Made by a program: the position numbers and the translations under genes
Origin: a virus
Direction: 5' to 3' (one strand)
IMG/VR virus record: IMGVR_UViG_3300035698_001574
Coordinates: 1-25,272 of that record
Length of the DNA: 25,272 nt
Part shown: positions 4,312-13,062 of the stretch, piece after piece
How positions within the stretch are numbered: position 1 is the first letter of the stretch
Layout of the letters: each line of letters starts with the position of its first letter
The notes under the pieces: generated by a model
The model's input: only the letters and a program-made list of their open reading frames with translations
Database searches by the model: none
Told to the model about the DNA's origin: nothing

Positions 4312-5090
4312 CCTGCCAAGTAAGCTTTGATGAGCCTTCACATACTTATCGTGACACTAAGACTAATGAGCTTTACGAAAGTGTTACTACTATTATAGGT
4401 AAGTATAAGAATAAATTTGAGACTGAGCGTATTGCTAAAGAGTACGTAATTAACCATCCTGAAGAAAAATGGAAAAACTGGCAAGAAGTAGTCATTCATT
4501 GGAAGGAAATTAATACTAAGGCTTTAGATAAAGGTAATACTTATCATACTACTCAGGAACTTCAGAGCTTACTGGCGGAATCGAAACTAAAAGCGGACTA
4601 CAATGATCACATCATTAATCTAGAAGGACTACCTGATGGAGTCTACCCTGAGCTAAGAGTATATCTACATAAATATAAAAAAGCGGGTACTGTAGATAAG
4701 GTTACAATTGAAACTATAAATGGAGTAAGGTGGATAGATGTAGATGATTATAAGACTAATAGACATCCACTACTATATTCAGGATTTAAAGGTCAGATGA
4801 TGTTAGGTCCTCTATCTTATCTTCCTGATGCTACTTATCACCACTATGGCTTCCAGATGTGTACATATGGTTACTTCTTAGAGCAGTATGGTTATAAGGT
4901 GCGTAATCTAAGACTCATACATAAAAGGTATCTTAATGAAGAAAGTATACCTGAAGATGAGTTTATACCTTTTGAAACTAGAGAATCACAACTAAGGAAG
5001 TTTCTAGAAGCTAAACCTGTAGCAGTCAAGTATCTACCGTTGAGAGTTAAGGCACTTCTTGAGTACGATAAACAATTAATAAATGCTTAA
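4308..5090 (+). CDS. PD-(D/E)XK (RecB/Cas4-like) nuclease
   Basis: The 260-aa product carries the layout of single-domain PD-(D/E)XK nucleases: an N-terminal SHTY...SVTTIIGKYK segment (11-34), a G-N-T-Y-H motif (76-80) matching the helix that supplies the first catalytic-site residue, AGTVD (126-130) with Asp130, a strand INGVRWIDVDDYKTN (137-151) giving Asp147 and Lys149 of the D-x-K motif, and a helix with GFQMCTYGYFLEQYGYKV (181-198) containing the Gln of motif QxxxY. All key positions are present, so the enzyme should be active. Genes of this type lie near packaging genes in many large phages and may act in DNA processing, recombination or host DNA degradation. It overlaps both neighbours, by 4 nt upstream and 1 nt downstream. 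Confidence 0.8.
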   Translation: MTCQVSFDEPSHTYRDTKTNELYESVTTIIGKYKNKFETERIAKEYVINHPEEKWKNWQEVVIHWKEINTKALDKGNTYHTTQELQSLLAESKLKADYNDHIINLEGLPDGVYPELRVYLHKYKKAGTVDKVTIETINGVRWIDVDDYKTNRHPLLYSGFKGQMMLGPLSYLPDATYHHYGFQMCTYGYFLEQYGYKVRNLRLIHKRYLNEESIPEDEFIPFETRESQLRKFLEAKPVAVKYLPLRVKALLEYDKQLINA

Positions 5091-5299
5091 TGATAGTACC
5101 TAATCAAATTGACAACTTAGAGATTTGTAGAAAGTTAGCTAAGAAACATAATATACCTGTAAGTAAAATAATAGAAGCGGTAAAGCATCAGTATAAAGTA
5201 GTAGCTACAACAATAGATAACAATGACGAACTTATCGTTCAAGTTCCTAGAATAGGTAAGTTTCAAAAAATGCATAACTTTAAGCAAAATAAAAAATGA
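5090..5299 (+). CDS. Small basic HU/IHF-like protein
   Basis: The 69-aa product reads like the N-terminal part of an HU/IHF-type DNA-binding protein: helices ICRKLAKKHNIPVSKIIEAV (12-31) and HQYKVVATTI (33-42), then LIVQVPRIGKFQ (48-59), which matches the 'V-x-L-P-x-x-G-x-F' turn. The DNA-grasping beta arm is missing. Similar short proteins with '(L/V)P-x-(L/I/F)GKF' are widespread in large phages of Bacteroidota and other hosts without known role, and IHF-like genes are known in crAss-like phages. It lies between the nuclease and the terminase genes with 1-nt and 4-nt overlaps. Packaging or DNA-architecture duties are inferred. Confidence 0.5.
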   Translation: MIVPNQIDNLEICRKLAKKHNIPVSKIIEAVKHQYKVVATTIDNNDELIVQVPRIGKFQKMHNFKQNKK

Positions 5300-5901
5300 A
5301 ACTATTCGATCTAGTAAATGACATGCCTGTTCCTAGTGCTGAAGCAAGAACTATTAAAGAGTTTAGTAAAATTATTTCTCGCGATAGAGGTTCTGAAGGT
5401 GATACTAGTGGACGTAAGAAAAAGAAGGCGTTACAAGAACTAGCTTTTGTTCATTGGTATTGTACGTTTGATAGTAGATTTGAACACTATGAAACTGAAA
5501 AAGTTAGAAATGAAGCTATAGCTAATGCGGTAGGTCTTCCTGAAGATTGGGAACCTGATAGTGAAGTTAAACTAGCTGTTGAAAGATATAATGATATGTT
5601 AGTTACTGAGTCTATGGCTTTTGTTAAGAGTCTTAGGAAAGGACTAAATAAGATAAAGAACTTTATTGAAACTATTGAAATGACTAGTTTTAATACTGAA
5701 ACACTTGAAACTAGAGTTGTTTATGATCCTAAGAATTTACAAATTATCATCAAAGAGTCTGTTAAAACTTTAGCTGCTTTAAATGATGCAAAAAAAGAAG
5801 TAGAGAAAGAGCTTCAGGATAAATTTGGCGGAAGCAGTAAGAAGATAAGAGCTATGGTAAATACATTCACTAGTGATACAGATACAGAAGGTAGAATTTA
5901 A
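5296..5901 (+). CDS. Putative terminase small subunit or packaging accessory protein
   Basis: The 201-aa product lies immediately before the large terminase, with a 1-nt stop/start overlap (TAATG). It has a Lys-rich patch (SGRKKKKALQEL, 38-49), a middle with aromatic residues and a conserved-looking 'E-x-x-R-x-x-A..A-x-x-L-P-x-x-W-x-P-D' block (RNEAIANAVGLPEDWEPD), and long C-terminal helices that could form a coiled coil (LAALNDAKKEVEKELQDK). Position, size and helical, basic character fit a small terminase subunit that recognises DNA, but no clear helix-turn-helix is visible. I recall similar proteins in front of large terminases of Bacteroidota phages. Confidence 0.5.
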   Translation: MKLFDLVNDMPVPSAEARTIKEFSKIISRDRGSEGDTSGRKKKKALQELAFVHWYCTFDSRFEHYETEKVRNEAIANAVGLPEDWEPDSEVKLAVERYNDMLVTESMAFVKSLRKGLNKIKNFIETIEMTSFNTETLETRVVYDPKNLQIIIKESVKTLAALNDAKKEVEKELQDKFGGSSKKIRAMVNTFTSDTDTEGRI

Positions 5902-7964
5902 TGCTTGTAAATACTCAATATTTTAATGAAGCTGCTAGATACTTCAAGAAGCACAACGTTTATGATTGCGGTCCTCCGGGTTCTAAAGATAATATAAACT
6001 GGTGGAGAGAACAACATCGTAGATGTTTAGTTGGTTATACTGTAGGTGGTATGCATATTACTGGTTATCATTATAACTACCTTAATTTTACACCTATACA
6101 AATAGTAGAACGTAAAGGAACTGGTCGTGCAGGTGTTAGAAAATTAGACTTTCCTAAATTTTGGGATTTAGATTATGCTTTCTTTCATTCTGTAGATATA
6201 GCTAGATATGGTTGTACACCTGAGTATCTTGATAGTTTAGCTGTAAGTATTCCAATTAAACGTGATATTAAAAATTTAGCTGGAGGACATCATCTTGGTT
6301 GGCTTAAAGGTAGAGGAGTAGGAGCCTCTTTTAAAGGAGGGTCAATGGCTTCTCGTAACTATCATCATATATCTACTTCTAAAACTTATCTACTTGCTGA
6401 TCAAAAAGAATATCTTATTAAAGATGGTATTTATAGTAAGTTTTTAGAATACGCTGATTGGATTAACGCAAACGCTCCTGAGTTTAGAGAGTATCATGAG
6501 GTCAAAGGAGATCGTAACATGATGCATTTCATTAACAGTTATTATAATGATGATAAAACTGTTAATGGTTTAGGTAGTGAGGTAATTGGAGTTACTGTAC
6601 AAAACGATCCTGATAAAGCTAGAGGTAAAAGAGGTATTCTATATCTATGGGAAGAGTCTGGTAGATTCGGAAGTTTAGATGCTGCATGGAATATAGCAAG
6701 GTCTTCTGTAGAAGAAGATGGTGTAGTTTATGGTATTATGGTCTTTTTTGGTACAGGTGGTACGGAAGGTGCTGACTTTGACAGTATGAAAAAGATGTTT
6801 TATAACCCTAGACCTTTTAATGTATTAGCTTTTGATAATATATGGGATATGGGCATGGAAGGTAATGACTGTGCCTTATTTACTCCTTCTATCCAACAAA
6901 TACAACATATAGATAGTAATGGTAATTCAGATTTAGAAGCTGGTAGATTAAATATACAAGAGCTATGGGATGAAGCTGAACAGTCTAGTGATCCTACTGA
7001 CTTAGTAAGAGTACGTGCTGAGAAACCTATGTCTCCTCAAGATGCTATGCTTAATACTAGCATCAACAAGTTTGTTACTGAGGGTATGATTGCTCATAGG
7101 AATTACATGCTTGCTAGTGCTAACTATAAGAACTACGGAAATGCTGTAGAGTTATATAGAGATGGGGAAGGTAAGATAAAAACTAGACTTAATACAAAGC
7201 ATCTTCCAATAATACAGTTTCCTCATAATGCCAAAATGGATTTGTTTGGTAGTGTTGTAGAATGGGCAAAACCTTATGTTGATCCTAGTACAGGTCAAAT
7301 ACCTGATTATCTTTATATTATATGTCATGATCCTTACGCTGATAACCATGCTGCTGATACGACATCATTAGGTGCTGCTTATGTAATAATGAATCCTAAT
7401 AATGTTGTGCCTCATGATAAAGGTGATCGCATTGTAGCTGAATGGGTTGGTCGTCCTGATACTACAGATGAGTACAATGAAATACTCTTTATGTTAGCAG
7501 AACGTTGGAATGCTAAGATAGGTTTTGAGAATGATAGAGGTGATGTACAAGGTTTTGCAAAGAGGAAAAAAACATTACATTTGTTAGCACCTGAGTTTGA
7601 ACTTGGATGGGATGATAACATTGCAAACACTAGAATATCGGGTCAAAAATACGGGATGCGAATTGGTTCGGGAAAGCTGAATACCAAATTACATCAAGGT
7701 AATACTTATATTGGACAATGGATTAATGAAATTAGAAGTTCTGACATTGAAGGTAAGACACTTAATAATTTCCATCTTATTAATAGTATAGGTTTATTAG
7801 ATGAGTTAATCAATTATAAAACTGGTAACTTTGATAGAGTATCAGCACTTCGTATTGGAATGTATTATATGCAGGAGCTTATGTATAAAAACAAAGCACC
7901 TTCAGTAAAAAGCAAAAGTAAAAAAAGTTTTAAAGCGTTTCTTCAAGCAGACAGGTTTCAATGA
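5901..7964 (+). CDS. terL: Terminase large subunit
   Basis: The 687-aa packaging motor has an N-terminal ATPase and a C-terminal RNase H-like nuclease. An adenine-binding-side motif ITGYHYNYLNFTPI lies at 53-66. Walker A is the lambda-type variant KGRGVGAS (136-143), with the lysine at the front of the loop. Walker B is GILYLWEE (245-252) with the catalytic Glu, and the coupling motif FFGTGG is at 282-287. The nuclease acidic residues are Asp477 (CHDPYADN), Glu543 (IGFEND) and Asp645 (NFDRVSALR). All catalytic elements are intact. The enzyme docks on the portal, whose gene follows with a 4-nt ATGA overlap. The sequence is typical of terminases of crAss-like phages and allied Bacteroidota phages. 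Confidence 0.93.
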   Translation: MLVNTQYFNEAARYFKKHNVYDCGPPGSKDNINWWREQHRRCLVGYTVGGMHITGYHYNYLNFTPIQIVERKGTGRAGVRKLDFPKFWDLDYAFFHSVDIARYGCTPEYLDSLAVSIPIKRDIKNLAGGHHLGWLKGRGVGASFKGGSMASRNYHHISTSKTYLLADQKEYLIKDGIYSKFLEYADWINANAPEFREYHEVKGDRNMMHFINSYYNDDKTVNGLGSEVIGVTVQNDPDKARGKRGILYLWEESGRFGSLDAAWNIARSSVEEDGVVYGIMVFFGTGGTEGADFDSMKKMFYNPRPFNVLAFDNIWDMGMEGNDCALFTPSIQQIQHIDSNGNSDLEAGRLNIQELWDEAEQSSDPTDLVRVRAEKPMSPQDAMLNTSINKFVTEGMIAHRNYMLASANYKNYGNAVELYRDGEGKIKTRLNTKHLPIIQFPHNAKMDLFGSVVEWAKPYVDPSTGQIPDYLYIICHDPYADNHAADTTSLGAAYVIMNPNNVVPHDKGDRIVAEWVGRPDTTDEYNEILFMLAERWNAKIGFENDRGDVQGFAKRKKTLHLLAPEFELGWDDNIANTRISGQKYGMRIGSGKLNTKLHQGNTYIGQWINEIRSSDIEGKTLNNFHLINSIGLLDELINYKTGNFDRVSALRIGMYYMQELMYKNKAPSVKSKSKKSFKAFLQADRFQ

Positions 7965-10225
7965 GCAACAATAACTACAACTCGATAACTAGAAAACCTA
8001 GTCAATTAAAAAAGATTAGTGAGAAACTAGGTGAAAGTGATGCAGCTAAAGCATGGAGAAAAAATACGGTTGATTATTTTCTTGCTAGAAATCAAAACAA
8101 GCAAAATAAGTCTCTACATTTTGAGTACTTATATAAGGCTGCTGCTGGTCACTTAAAAGAAAGTGACTATTCTTATATAACCAATCCTAATCATACAAAC
8201 AAACAGCGTTCTTTTCCTGCTAAACTAAGGAATTACGATATTATATCACCTATTGTACAAATGCTACTAGGTGAATATAGTAAAAGAATATTCAAACCTT
8301 CTGTTTCTGCTGTCAATCCTGACATTACTACTATACGTCAACAGATGTTAGCTCAAAGTATTAATAGTGAGCTAGAGCAAATGTACATAAATGCTATCAA
8401 CGAGTTTGTTGATACAGGTTTTATCTCAAGAGATGTAGCTAATCATGAAACTTTAGTTACTAAAGTTGATGGTATGAAAGATGAGAAGTCTATGACTGGT
8501 CAAGATAGTCTAGACTATATTGTGTCTACTCATAAGATGGAACGTAAACTAAGAGAAGGGTTTTATGACTTCTTAGTTACAGGTTTTACTTTCTCTGAAA
8601 AAGGAATAAGATTTGAAGATATTTTTTATCAAACACATTCACCTACTAATTGTGGTTATATTTGTGATGAGAATACTACATTTGTAGAAGATGGTGAAGC
8701 TGCTTGGGTAAAAACTAAAATGACTATAAGTAGTATAGTAGATAACTTCCATCACTTACTTACTAAAAAAGAAATAGAGGAGTTAGAGACTCTTGACGAG
8801 TTTAATAACCCTAACAATGCAGCTAATGCTGATCCTTATATGAGTACGCTTCTTAATAACATGCGTGAGAAGCATCATTTAAGTTATCACAATAACTTAA
8901 GTAATGAAGATGCCAAACAAGAAGTAGCTTACGTTAGTTTTAAGTCTATGACTATACTTAACAAAGTAGAAGGTACTGATGTATTTGGTGAGAGTTATGA
9001 ATTTGAAGTAGGTGAAGGTTATAAAAAACTACCTAATGAAAAAGTAACTACTACATGGGTGTCTGAAGCATGGCACGGCTGGAGAATAGCCCATAAGTAT
9101 TATGTAGGCATTGAACCTGTTGAAGCTCAAAGAGGCACATTTGATAATCCTAGTATATGTAGACTTACTATTAATGGTAGAACTTTGTTTGGTAGACATT
9201 TCTATACAAAGTCTCCTGTAGAAAAGCTATTACCTTTTCAGCAGATGCATAATGTAGTTAAGTGGCAACTAGAAAAGACTATCAATAAAAATAAAGACAA
9301 GTTTATAACTTTACCTAGGCAACTTGTACCTGATGATGAGGACATGGATATGTTCGACATGATGCACTTTACTGAGGCTGACGGTATAATGTTTCTTGAT
9401 GAAATAGATAATGCTCAAGCAATGGCTGTGCAATCTATTAAGGTTGTTGATCTTAGTGCTAGAGAATATATCAAGTTCTTATATGAAGTTGGTGCTTTAA
9501 TAAAGCAGGAAGCTGAAGATGTTTTAGGTATTAACCGACAAAGAAAAGGTCAAACTTTTTCTAGTGACGGTAAAGGTATGAATGAGCAAGCTATATTCCA
9601 GAGTGCTATTATATCTGAAGAACTATTTTTAGAGTTTGAAGAATATCAAGATGCTGAACTTGCTGGTGTAGTTGATTTATCTAAGTACGCTTGGACTGAA
9701 GGTAAAAAAGCTGCGTTTATAGATAGTGACAAAAGACAAAAAATACTAACTGTAACTAAAGAGCATAGAGAAACAGAGTATAGTGTTACTGTAGGTAATG
9801 GTAGAAAACAAGGTGAGGCTTTAGATATACTTAAAAATCAAGCTCAAGCTGTTATTCAAAATGAAGGTAAATTAAGTACTGTAGCTAAACTTATTCGTGA
9901 AACTAATATAGACAAGCTGGTTGATATTCTTGAAGTAGAAGAAGAGAATATGATGCAGAGACAAGAGCAGATGCAGATGCAGGAAAAAACCATGCAACAA
10001 CAAATGGCTCAAATTGAAAATAAAAAGAATGCTGATAAAATGGCTATGGAGAAGTACAAAATAGATGCTACTATTTATTTAGGTGAGCTAAATGCTGGTG
10101 CTAGTGATAAGTCTCCTGAATTAAATCTTAAGCAACAAGACCTAGACATTAAAAGAGAGAAGCTTCAAGTAGACAGAGAAAAAAATCAAGTAGCTTTACA
10201 GAATAAAGTTGTTGGAGAAAAGTAA
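7961..10225 (+). CDS. Portal protein
   Basis: The 754-aa product has the place and length of large portal proteins of crAss-like and related phages. The N-terminal region has FPAKLRNYDIISPIVQMLLG (about 85-105), the typical start of the portal core, where a membrane- or head-associated clip and stem follow. The middle includes an LFGRHFYTKSPVEKLLPFQQ segment (405-425) and QLVPDDEDMD. The C-terminal 95 residues are a Gln/Met/Lys-rich coiled coil (EEENMMQRQEQMQMQEKTMQ and LKQQDLDIKREKLQVDREK), corresponding to a barrel/crown domain inside the head. Twelve copies would form the vertex through which DNA passes and on which terminase and connectors assemble. The call rests on position and architecture. 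Confidence 0.85.
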   Translation: MSNNNYNSITRKPSQLKKISEKLGESDAAKAWRKNTVDYFLARNQNKQNKSLHFEYLYKAAAGHLKESDYSYITNPNHTNKQRSFPAKLRNYDIISPIVQMLLGEYSKRIFKPSVSAVNPDITTIRQQMLAQSINSELEQMYINAINEFVDTGFISRDVANHETLVTKVDGMKDEKSMTGQDSLDYIVSTHKMERKLREGFYDFLVTGFTFSEKGIRFEDIFYQTHSPTNCGYICDENTTFVEDGEAAWVKTKMTISSIVDNFHHLLTKKEIEELETLDEFNNPNNAANADPYMSTLLNNMREKHHLSYHNNLSNEDAKQEVAYVSFKSMTILNKVEGTDVFGESYEFEVGEGYKKLPNEKVTTTWVSEAWHGWRIAHKYYVGIEPVEAQRGTFDNPSICRLTINGRTLFGRHFYTKSPVEKLLPFQQMHNVVKWQLEKTINKNKDKFITLPRQLVPDDEDMDMFDMMHFTEADGIMFLDEIDNAQAMAVQSIKVVDLSAREYIKFLYEVGALIKQEAEDVLGINRQRKGQTFSSDGKGMNEQAIFQSAIISEELFLEFEEYQDAELAGVVDLSKYAWTEGKKAAFIDSDKRQKILTVTKEHRETEYSVTVGNGRKQGEALDILKNQAQAVIQNEGKLSTVAKLIRETNIDKLVDILEVEEENMMQRQEQMQMQEKTMQQQMAQIENKKNADKMAMEKYKIDATIYLGELNAGASDKSPELNLKQQDLDIKREKLQVDREKNQVALQNKVVGEK

Positions 10226-10245
10226 TAACTTAGATAATTATAGAC

Positions 10246-11490
10246 ATGAAAGTAAATCAAAATCTTTATAAAGAAGATAACCCTGTTGATCCTAATGCTT
10301 CTGCATTAAGTGAGCTTAGTAAAAATATGGGACTTGGTGGTAGTAGTTTAACAGTAGCTAGAGGCCCTGCTCCTGCTCCTGAACCTACTCCACCTAATCC
10401 CGATGATCCTACACCTCCTGTAGATACACCTCCTGTAAATCCCGATGATCCTACACCTCCTCCTGTTCCCGATGCTATTGTTCCTGATGCATTTAAAGAT
10501 GTAACTAAAGATACCATTACTCCTGAGCAGATAACAGCATTAGAGCAAATTAAGGATGAGGAACTTACGGATGTTCAGAAAGCTTTAATTCAACAGCTAG
10601 ATGGTGATACTCCTCCTGCTGGAGATAGTGATAGTGAGACTATTGATTATGTGATTCAGGATTTAGGTCTTGTTGAAGAAGGCAAACAACATAATTATAG
10701 TGATGATATAGATGGTATCAAAGCTGCTACTAGAGATTATGTTAATAAAGAATTAGAATCACAAGTTGAGAGAAGTATAAAGTCGATGTTTGCTCAACAT
10801 CCTTATCTTGATGCTCTTTACAGACATGAGGTTGAGAATGGTCTAGGTATAGAATCATTCCTTTTAGAGAGTAAACCGAAAGCCACCGATCAGTTTTCTT
10901 TAGAAGGAGAAGATGGTCAGGAAGCGGTTGTGCGTTACGATCTTGCACAAAAAGGTTTAGATGAAGATAGTATTGATACTATTATAGAATCTAAAAAGAA
11001 TAATGGTAGACTTGAAGATGATGCTAAAGTAACGTTGGCTTCATTAAAGAAAATAGAGACTTCACAAATAGAAGCACAAAAAGCTACTGAAAAAGCACAA
11101 GCTGCTGCACAGCAACAAGAAAATGCTGCTATAGCTAAACAAGTAAATGACATATTAGAAGTTGGTAAAATAGGTAATTTTACTCTTGATAATAGTGATA
11201 TTCAAGCACTTCGGGATTTTGAATTTGGTACTACTCAAGAGGGTACACCTCTTGTTATGGATGCTTATAATAAAATGAGCAAAGAAGATCAAATAGCTAT
11301 TGATTATATTATAATGAAAGGACCTAATAACGTTATAAATGGTAGCCAAAGAGCACAGCGTTATAGAAGATTAAGTAATATAGTTACTGTAGGTAGTACA
11401 AACACACCTTCTGCTAGTACTGGAAACAATGGAGGTAGACTACCTAAGTTTGATCCTGCTAAAATGGTTACTGCTAACAAGAAAGACTAA
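10246..11490 (+). CDS. Scaffold-like internal head protein with a Pro/Asp-rich N-terminal repeat
   Basis: The 414-aa product lies between portal and capsid genes, the usual scaffold position. Residues 40-80 are a disordered Pro/Asp-rich linker with a 14-residue repeat (NPDDPTPPVDTPPV, then NPDDPTPP again). The middle is acidic and helical (ITPEQITALEQIKDEELTD), followed by an Ala/Gln coiled coil (IEAQKATEKAQAAAQQQENA, about 270-295). The basic C-terminus (RAQRYRRLSN... FDPAKMVTANKKD) would bind capsid protein. Acidic, elongated, coiled-coil proteins with a basic C-terminal helix are typical scaffolds. No Ser-His protease motif is visible, so a fused maturation protease is unlikely. A cargo or internal-core role is the alternative. 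Confidence 0.65.
   Translation: MKVNQNLYKEDNPVDPNASALSELSKNMGLGGSSLTVARGPAPAPEPTPPNPDDPTPPVDTPPVNPDDPTPPPVPDAIVPDAFKDVTKDTITPEQITALEQIKDEELTDVQKALIQQLDGDTPPAGDSDSETIDYVIQDLGLVEEGKQHNYSDDIDGIKAATRDYVNKELESQVERSIKSMFAQHPYLDALYRHEVENGLGIESFLLESKPKATDQFSLEGEDGQEAVVRYDLAQKGLDEDSIDTIIESKKNNGRLEDDAKVTLASLKKIETSQIEAQKATEKAQAAAQQQENAAIAKQVNDILEVGKIGNFTLDNSDIQALRDFEFGTTQEGTPLVMDAYNKMSKEDQIAIDYIIMKGPNNVINGSQRAQRYRRLSNIVTVGSTNTPSASTGNNGGRLPKFDPAKMVTANKKD
10396..10461 (+). repeat. 42-nt tandem repeat in the scaffold-like gene
   Basis: A 24-nt identical block beginning AATCCCGATGATCCTACACC stands at 10396-10419 and again at 10438-10461, giving a period of 42 nt (14 codons). It encodes the NPDDPTPP motif of the disordered linker. 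Exact repeats of this kind change length readily by recombination or slippage. Confidence 0.8.
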
Positions 11491-11491
11491 T

Positions 11492-11523
11492 TTTGTTCTT
11501 TAACTAAGTAATCGGTAATTTTA
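11492..11523 (+). promoter_or_regulatory. Candidate promoter of the major capsid gene
   Basis: TTTG (11492-11495) and TAATTTTA (11516-11523) lie 20 bp apart. This fits the Bacteroidota layout TTTG-N20-TAnnTTTG with one mismatch in the last base. It is in the 74-bp gap before the capsid gene, one of the few real gaps in the structural cluster. The predicted leader is A-rich up to the ATG (AAAATAGAAAAAA), as in highly translated Bacteroidota genes. Confidence 0.5.
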
Positions 11524-11564
11524 ACCGTACATATAAAACATACTTTAAAATAAAATAGAAAAAA

Positions 11565-13037
11565 ATGGCTGAAGGTATTAATCCAATTTTGCGCTTGTAT
11601 GAAGATCAATACAACGCTGATGGGTACTCAAGCGTGAATCACATTGCCAAAGGTCTTATGACCGAAAGTGACATGTTATCACCTTACGTGACTCATTTGT
11701 ACTACACACAAGGTAGTAACAAGTTTCCTCTATCTTTCCTTACGGAAGGTATGGGCAGAACTAGATCAATCAAAAGTACAGACATGTCTTATAAGACACC
11801 TATCATGGGTAGACCTAAGACAGATAGTACAATTGCTACTAGTATTTACGCTGCTACTGATAAGCCGGGTATTAACGGAAGTGAATTTATTATTCCTTTT
11901 GCTGATAAATGGTTTAAAGCTAATCAAACTCTACATTCTAAGGATCAAGGTGTACAAGTACACGTTAAAAAGTCTCCTGAGAAGATAGGTAGTATTTATC
12001 ATTATACTGTAACTCTTATCACCAACAGTAAAGCTGCTTTCTGTCCTGTCACTCTGCTTGATGCTGGAATTAAATGGGCAGGTGGTATTGTCAAAGTAGG
12101 TATAGAGAACTCTGTAGGTACTGAACAAAGAAGTCAATCTCCCGGAGAGATGGTCAACCAACTGTCTCTTGTACGTGATAGCTTTAAAGTTAAAGGTAAT
12201 GTCTCTAACAAAGTAATGGTTGTAGAGATTCCTACTGATGAAGGTCCTAAAAAGTACTGGTCTGAGTTTGAGTACTACTTGAGAAATCTTGAGTGGAAAG
12301 AGGTTTGTGAAACCGATCTATGGTACTCTACTTATAACAAGACTTCTGATGGACAGATTCTTACTACTGATGAACTAGCTGGTGATGTTGTTGTTCCTTC
12401 TGGAGCAGGTGCTATTCAGCAAATTCCTAATGAGGACACGTATTCTATCATGACAGAAAAGAAGCTATCTCAAATTATGAGAAACGCTTTCTTTAATGCT
12501 TCTGATGCTGATACTGTTCAGATTGAGGTATTTACTGGTACAGGTGGTTTGGAAGAAGTTGATAGAGCAATGAAAGAAGGTGCTAAAGGATTTACTATAA
12601 TCCAAGACAACACTAATTTCATTAGAGGTAATGATCCTACTGCATTAGCATACGGAGCTTACTTTAAAGAGTATCAGCATATTGATGGTCATAACATCAA
12701 GTTTAGATACCTACCAATGCTAGACAAAGGTAGATATGCTAAGATTACTGATCCGCATCCTGAAACTGGATTACCTCTAGAGTCTTACTCTATGTACTTC
12801 ATGGACATGTCTACTGTAGACGGTGAAGCAAACATTTCTTATGTATCTGAAGAAGGTAGAGAGAATGTTGAGTTCATGGTTCCCGGTGCTGCTCCCATTA
12901 AGGGTTATACTGATGCTGTAGGTAGTGCAATGCGAGCTACTAGTAGAGATGCTAGTACTGTAGAGTTTATGAAAACTCAAGGTATCGCAATGAAACGCCC
13001 TACTAACTGCTTCAAAGTATATTGTAAAGCAAACTAA
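11565..13037 (+). CDS. Major capsid protein
   Basis: The 490-aa product is recognised by position after portal and scaffold and by size and sequence character. It begins MAEGINPILRLYEDQYNADG and has an extended-arm-like N-terminus (SPYVTHLYYTQGSNKFPLSF). A central segment has NEDTYSIMTEKKLSQIMRNA and VFTGTGGLEEVDRAMKEGAK, corresponding to the spine helix and P-domain of HK97-fold proteins. The C-terminal block includes GHNIKFRYLPMLDKGRYA and a conserved-looking ending RPTNCFKVYCKAN. It resembles crAss-like major capsid proteins. The gene has its own promoter candidate and an A-rich leader, and its codons favour C-ending and common forms more than neighbouring genes do, as expected for the most abundant virion protein. 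The HK97 fold is inferred. Confidence 0.85.
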   Translation: MAEGINPILRLYEDQYNADGYSSVNHIAKGLMTESDMLSPYVTHLYYTQGSNKFPLSFLTEGMGRTRSIKSTDMSYKTPIMGRPKTDSTIATSIYAATDKPGINGSEFIIPFADKWFKANQTLHSKDQGVQVHVKKSPEKIGSIYHYTVTLITNSKAAFCPVTLLDAGIKWAGGIVKVGIENSVGTEQRSQSPGEMVNQLSLVRDSFKVKGNVSNKVMVVEIPTDEGPKKYWSEFEYYLRNLEWKEVCETDLWYSTYNKTSDGQILTTDELAGDVVVPSGAGAIQQIPNEDTYSIMTEKKLSQIMRNAFFNASDADTVQIEVFTGTGGLEEVDRAMKEGAKGFTIIQDNTNFIRGNDPTALAYGAYFKEYQHIDGHNIKFRYLPMLDKGRYAKITDPHPETGLPLESYSMYFMDMSTVDGEANISYVSEEGRENVEFMVPGAAPIKGYTDAVGSAMRATSRDASTVEFMKTQGIAMKRPTNCFKVYCKAN

Positions 13038-13062
13038 TACAAACGATAGATAAGACAATTTT

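Noticed and set aside
10266-10517. Gly/Ser-rich minus-strand ORF resembling a low-complexity protein
   Set aside because: It is the antisense image of the Pro/Asp-rich repeat in the scaffold-like gene.
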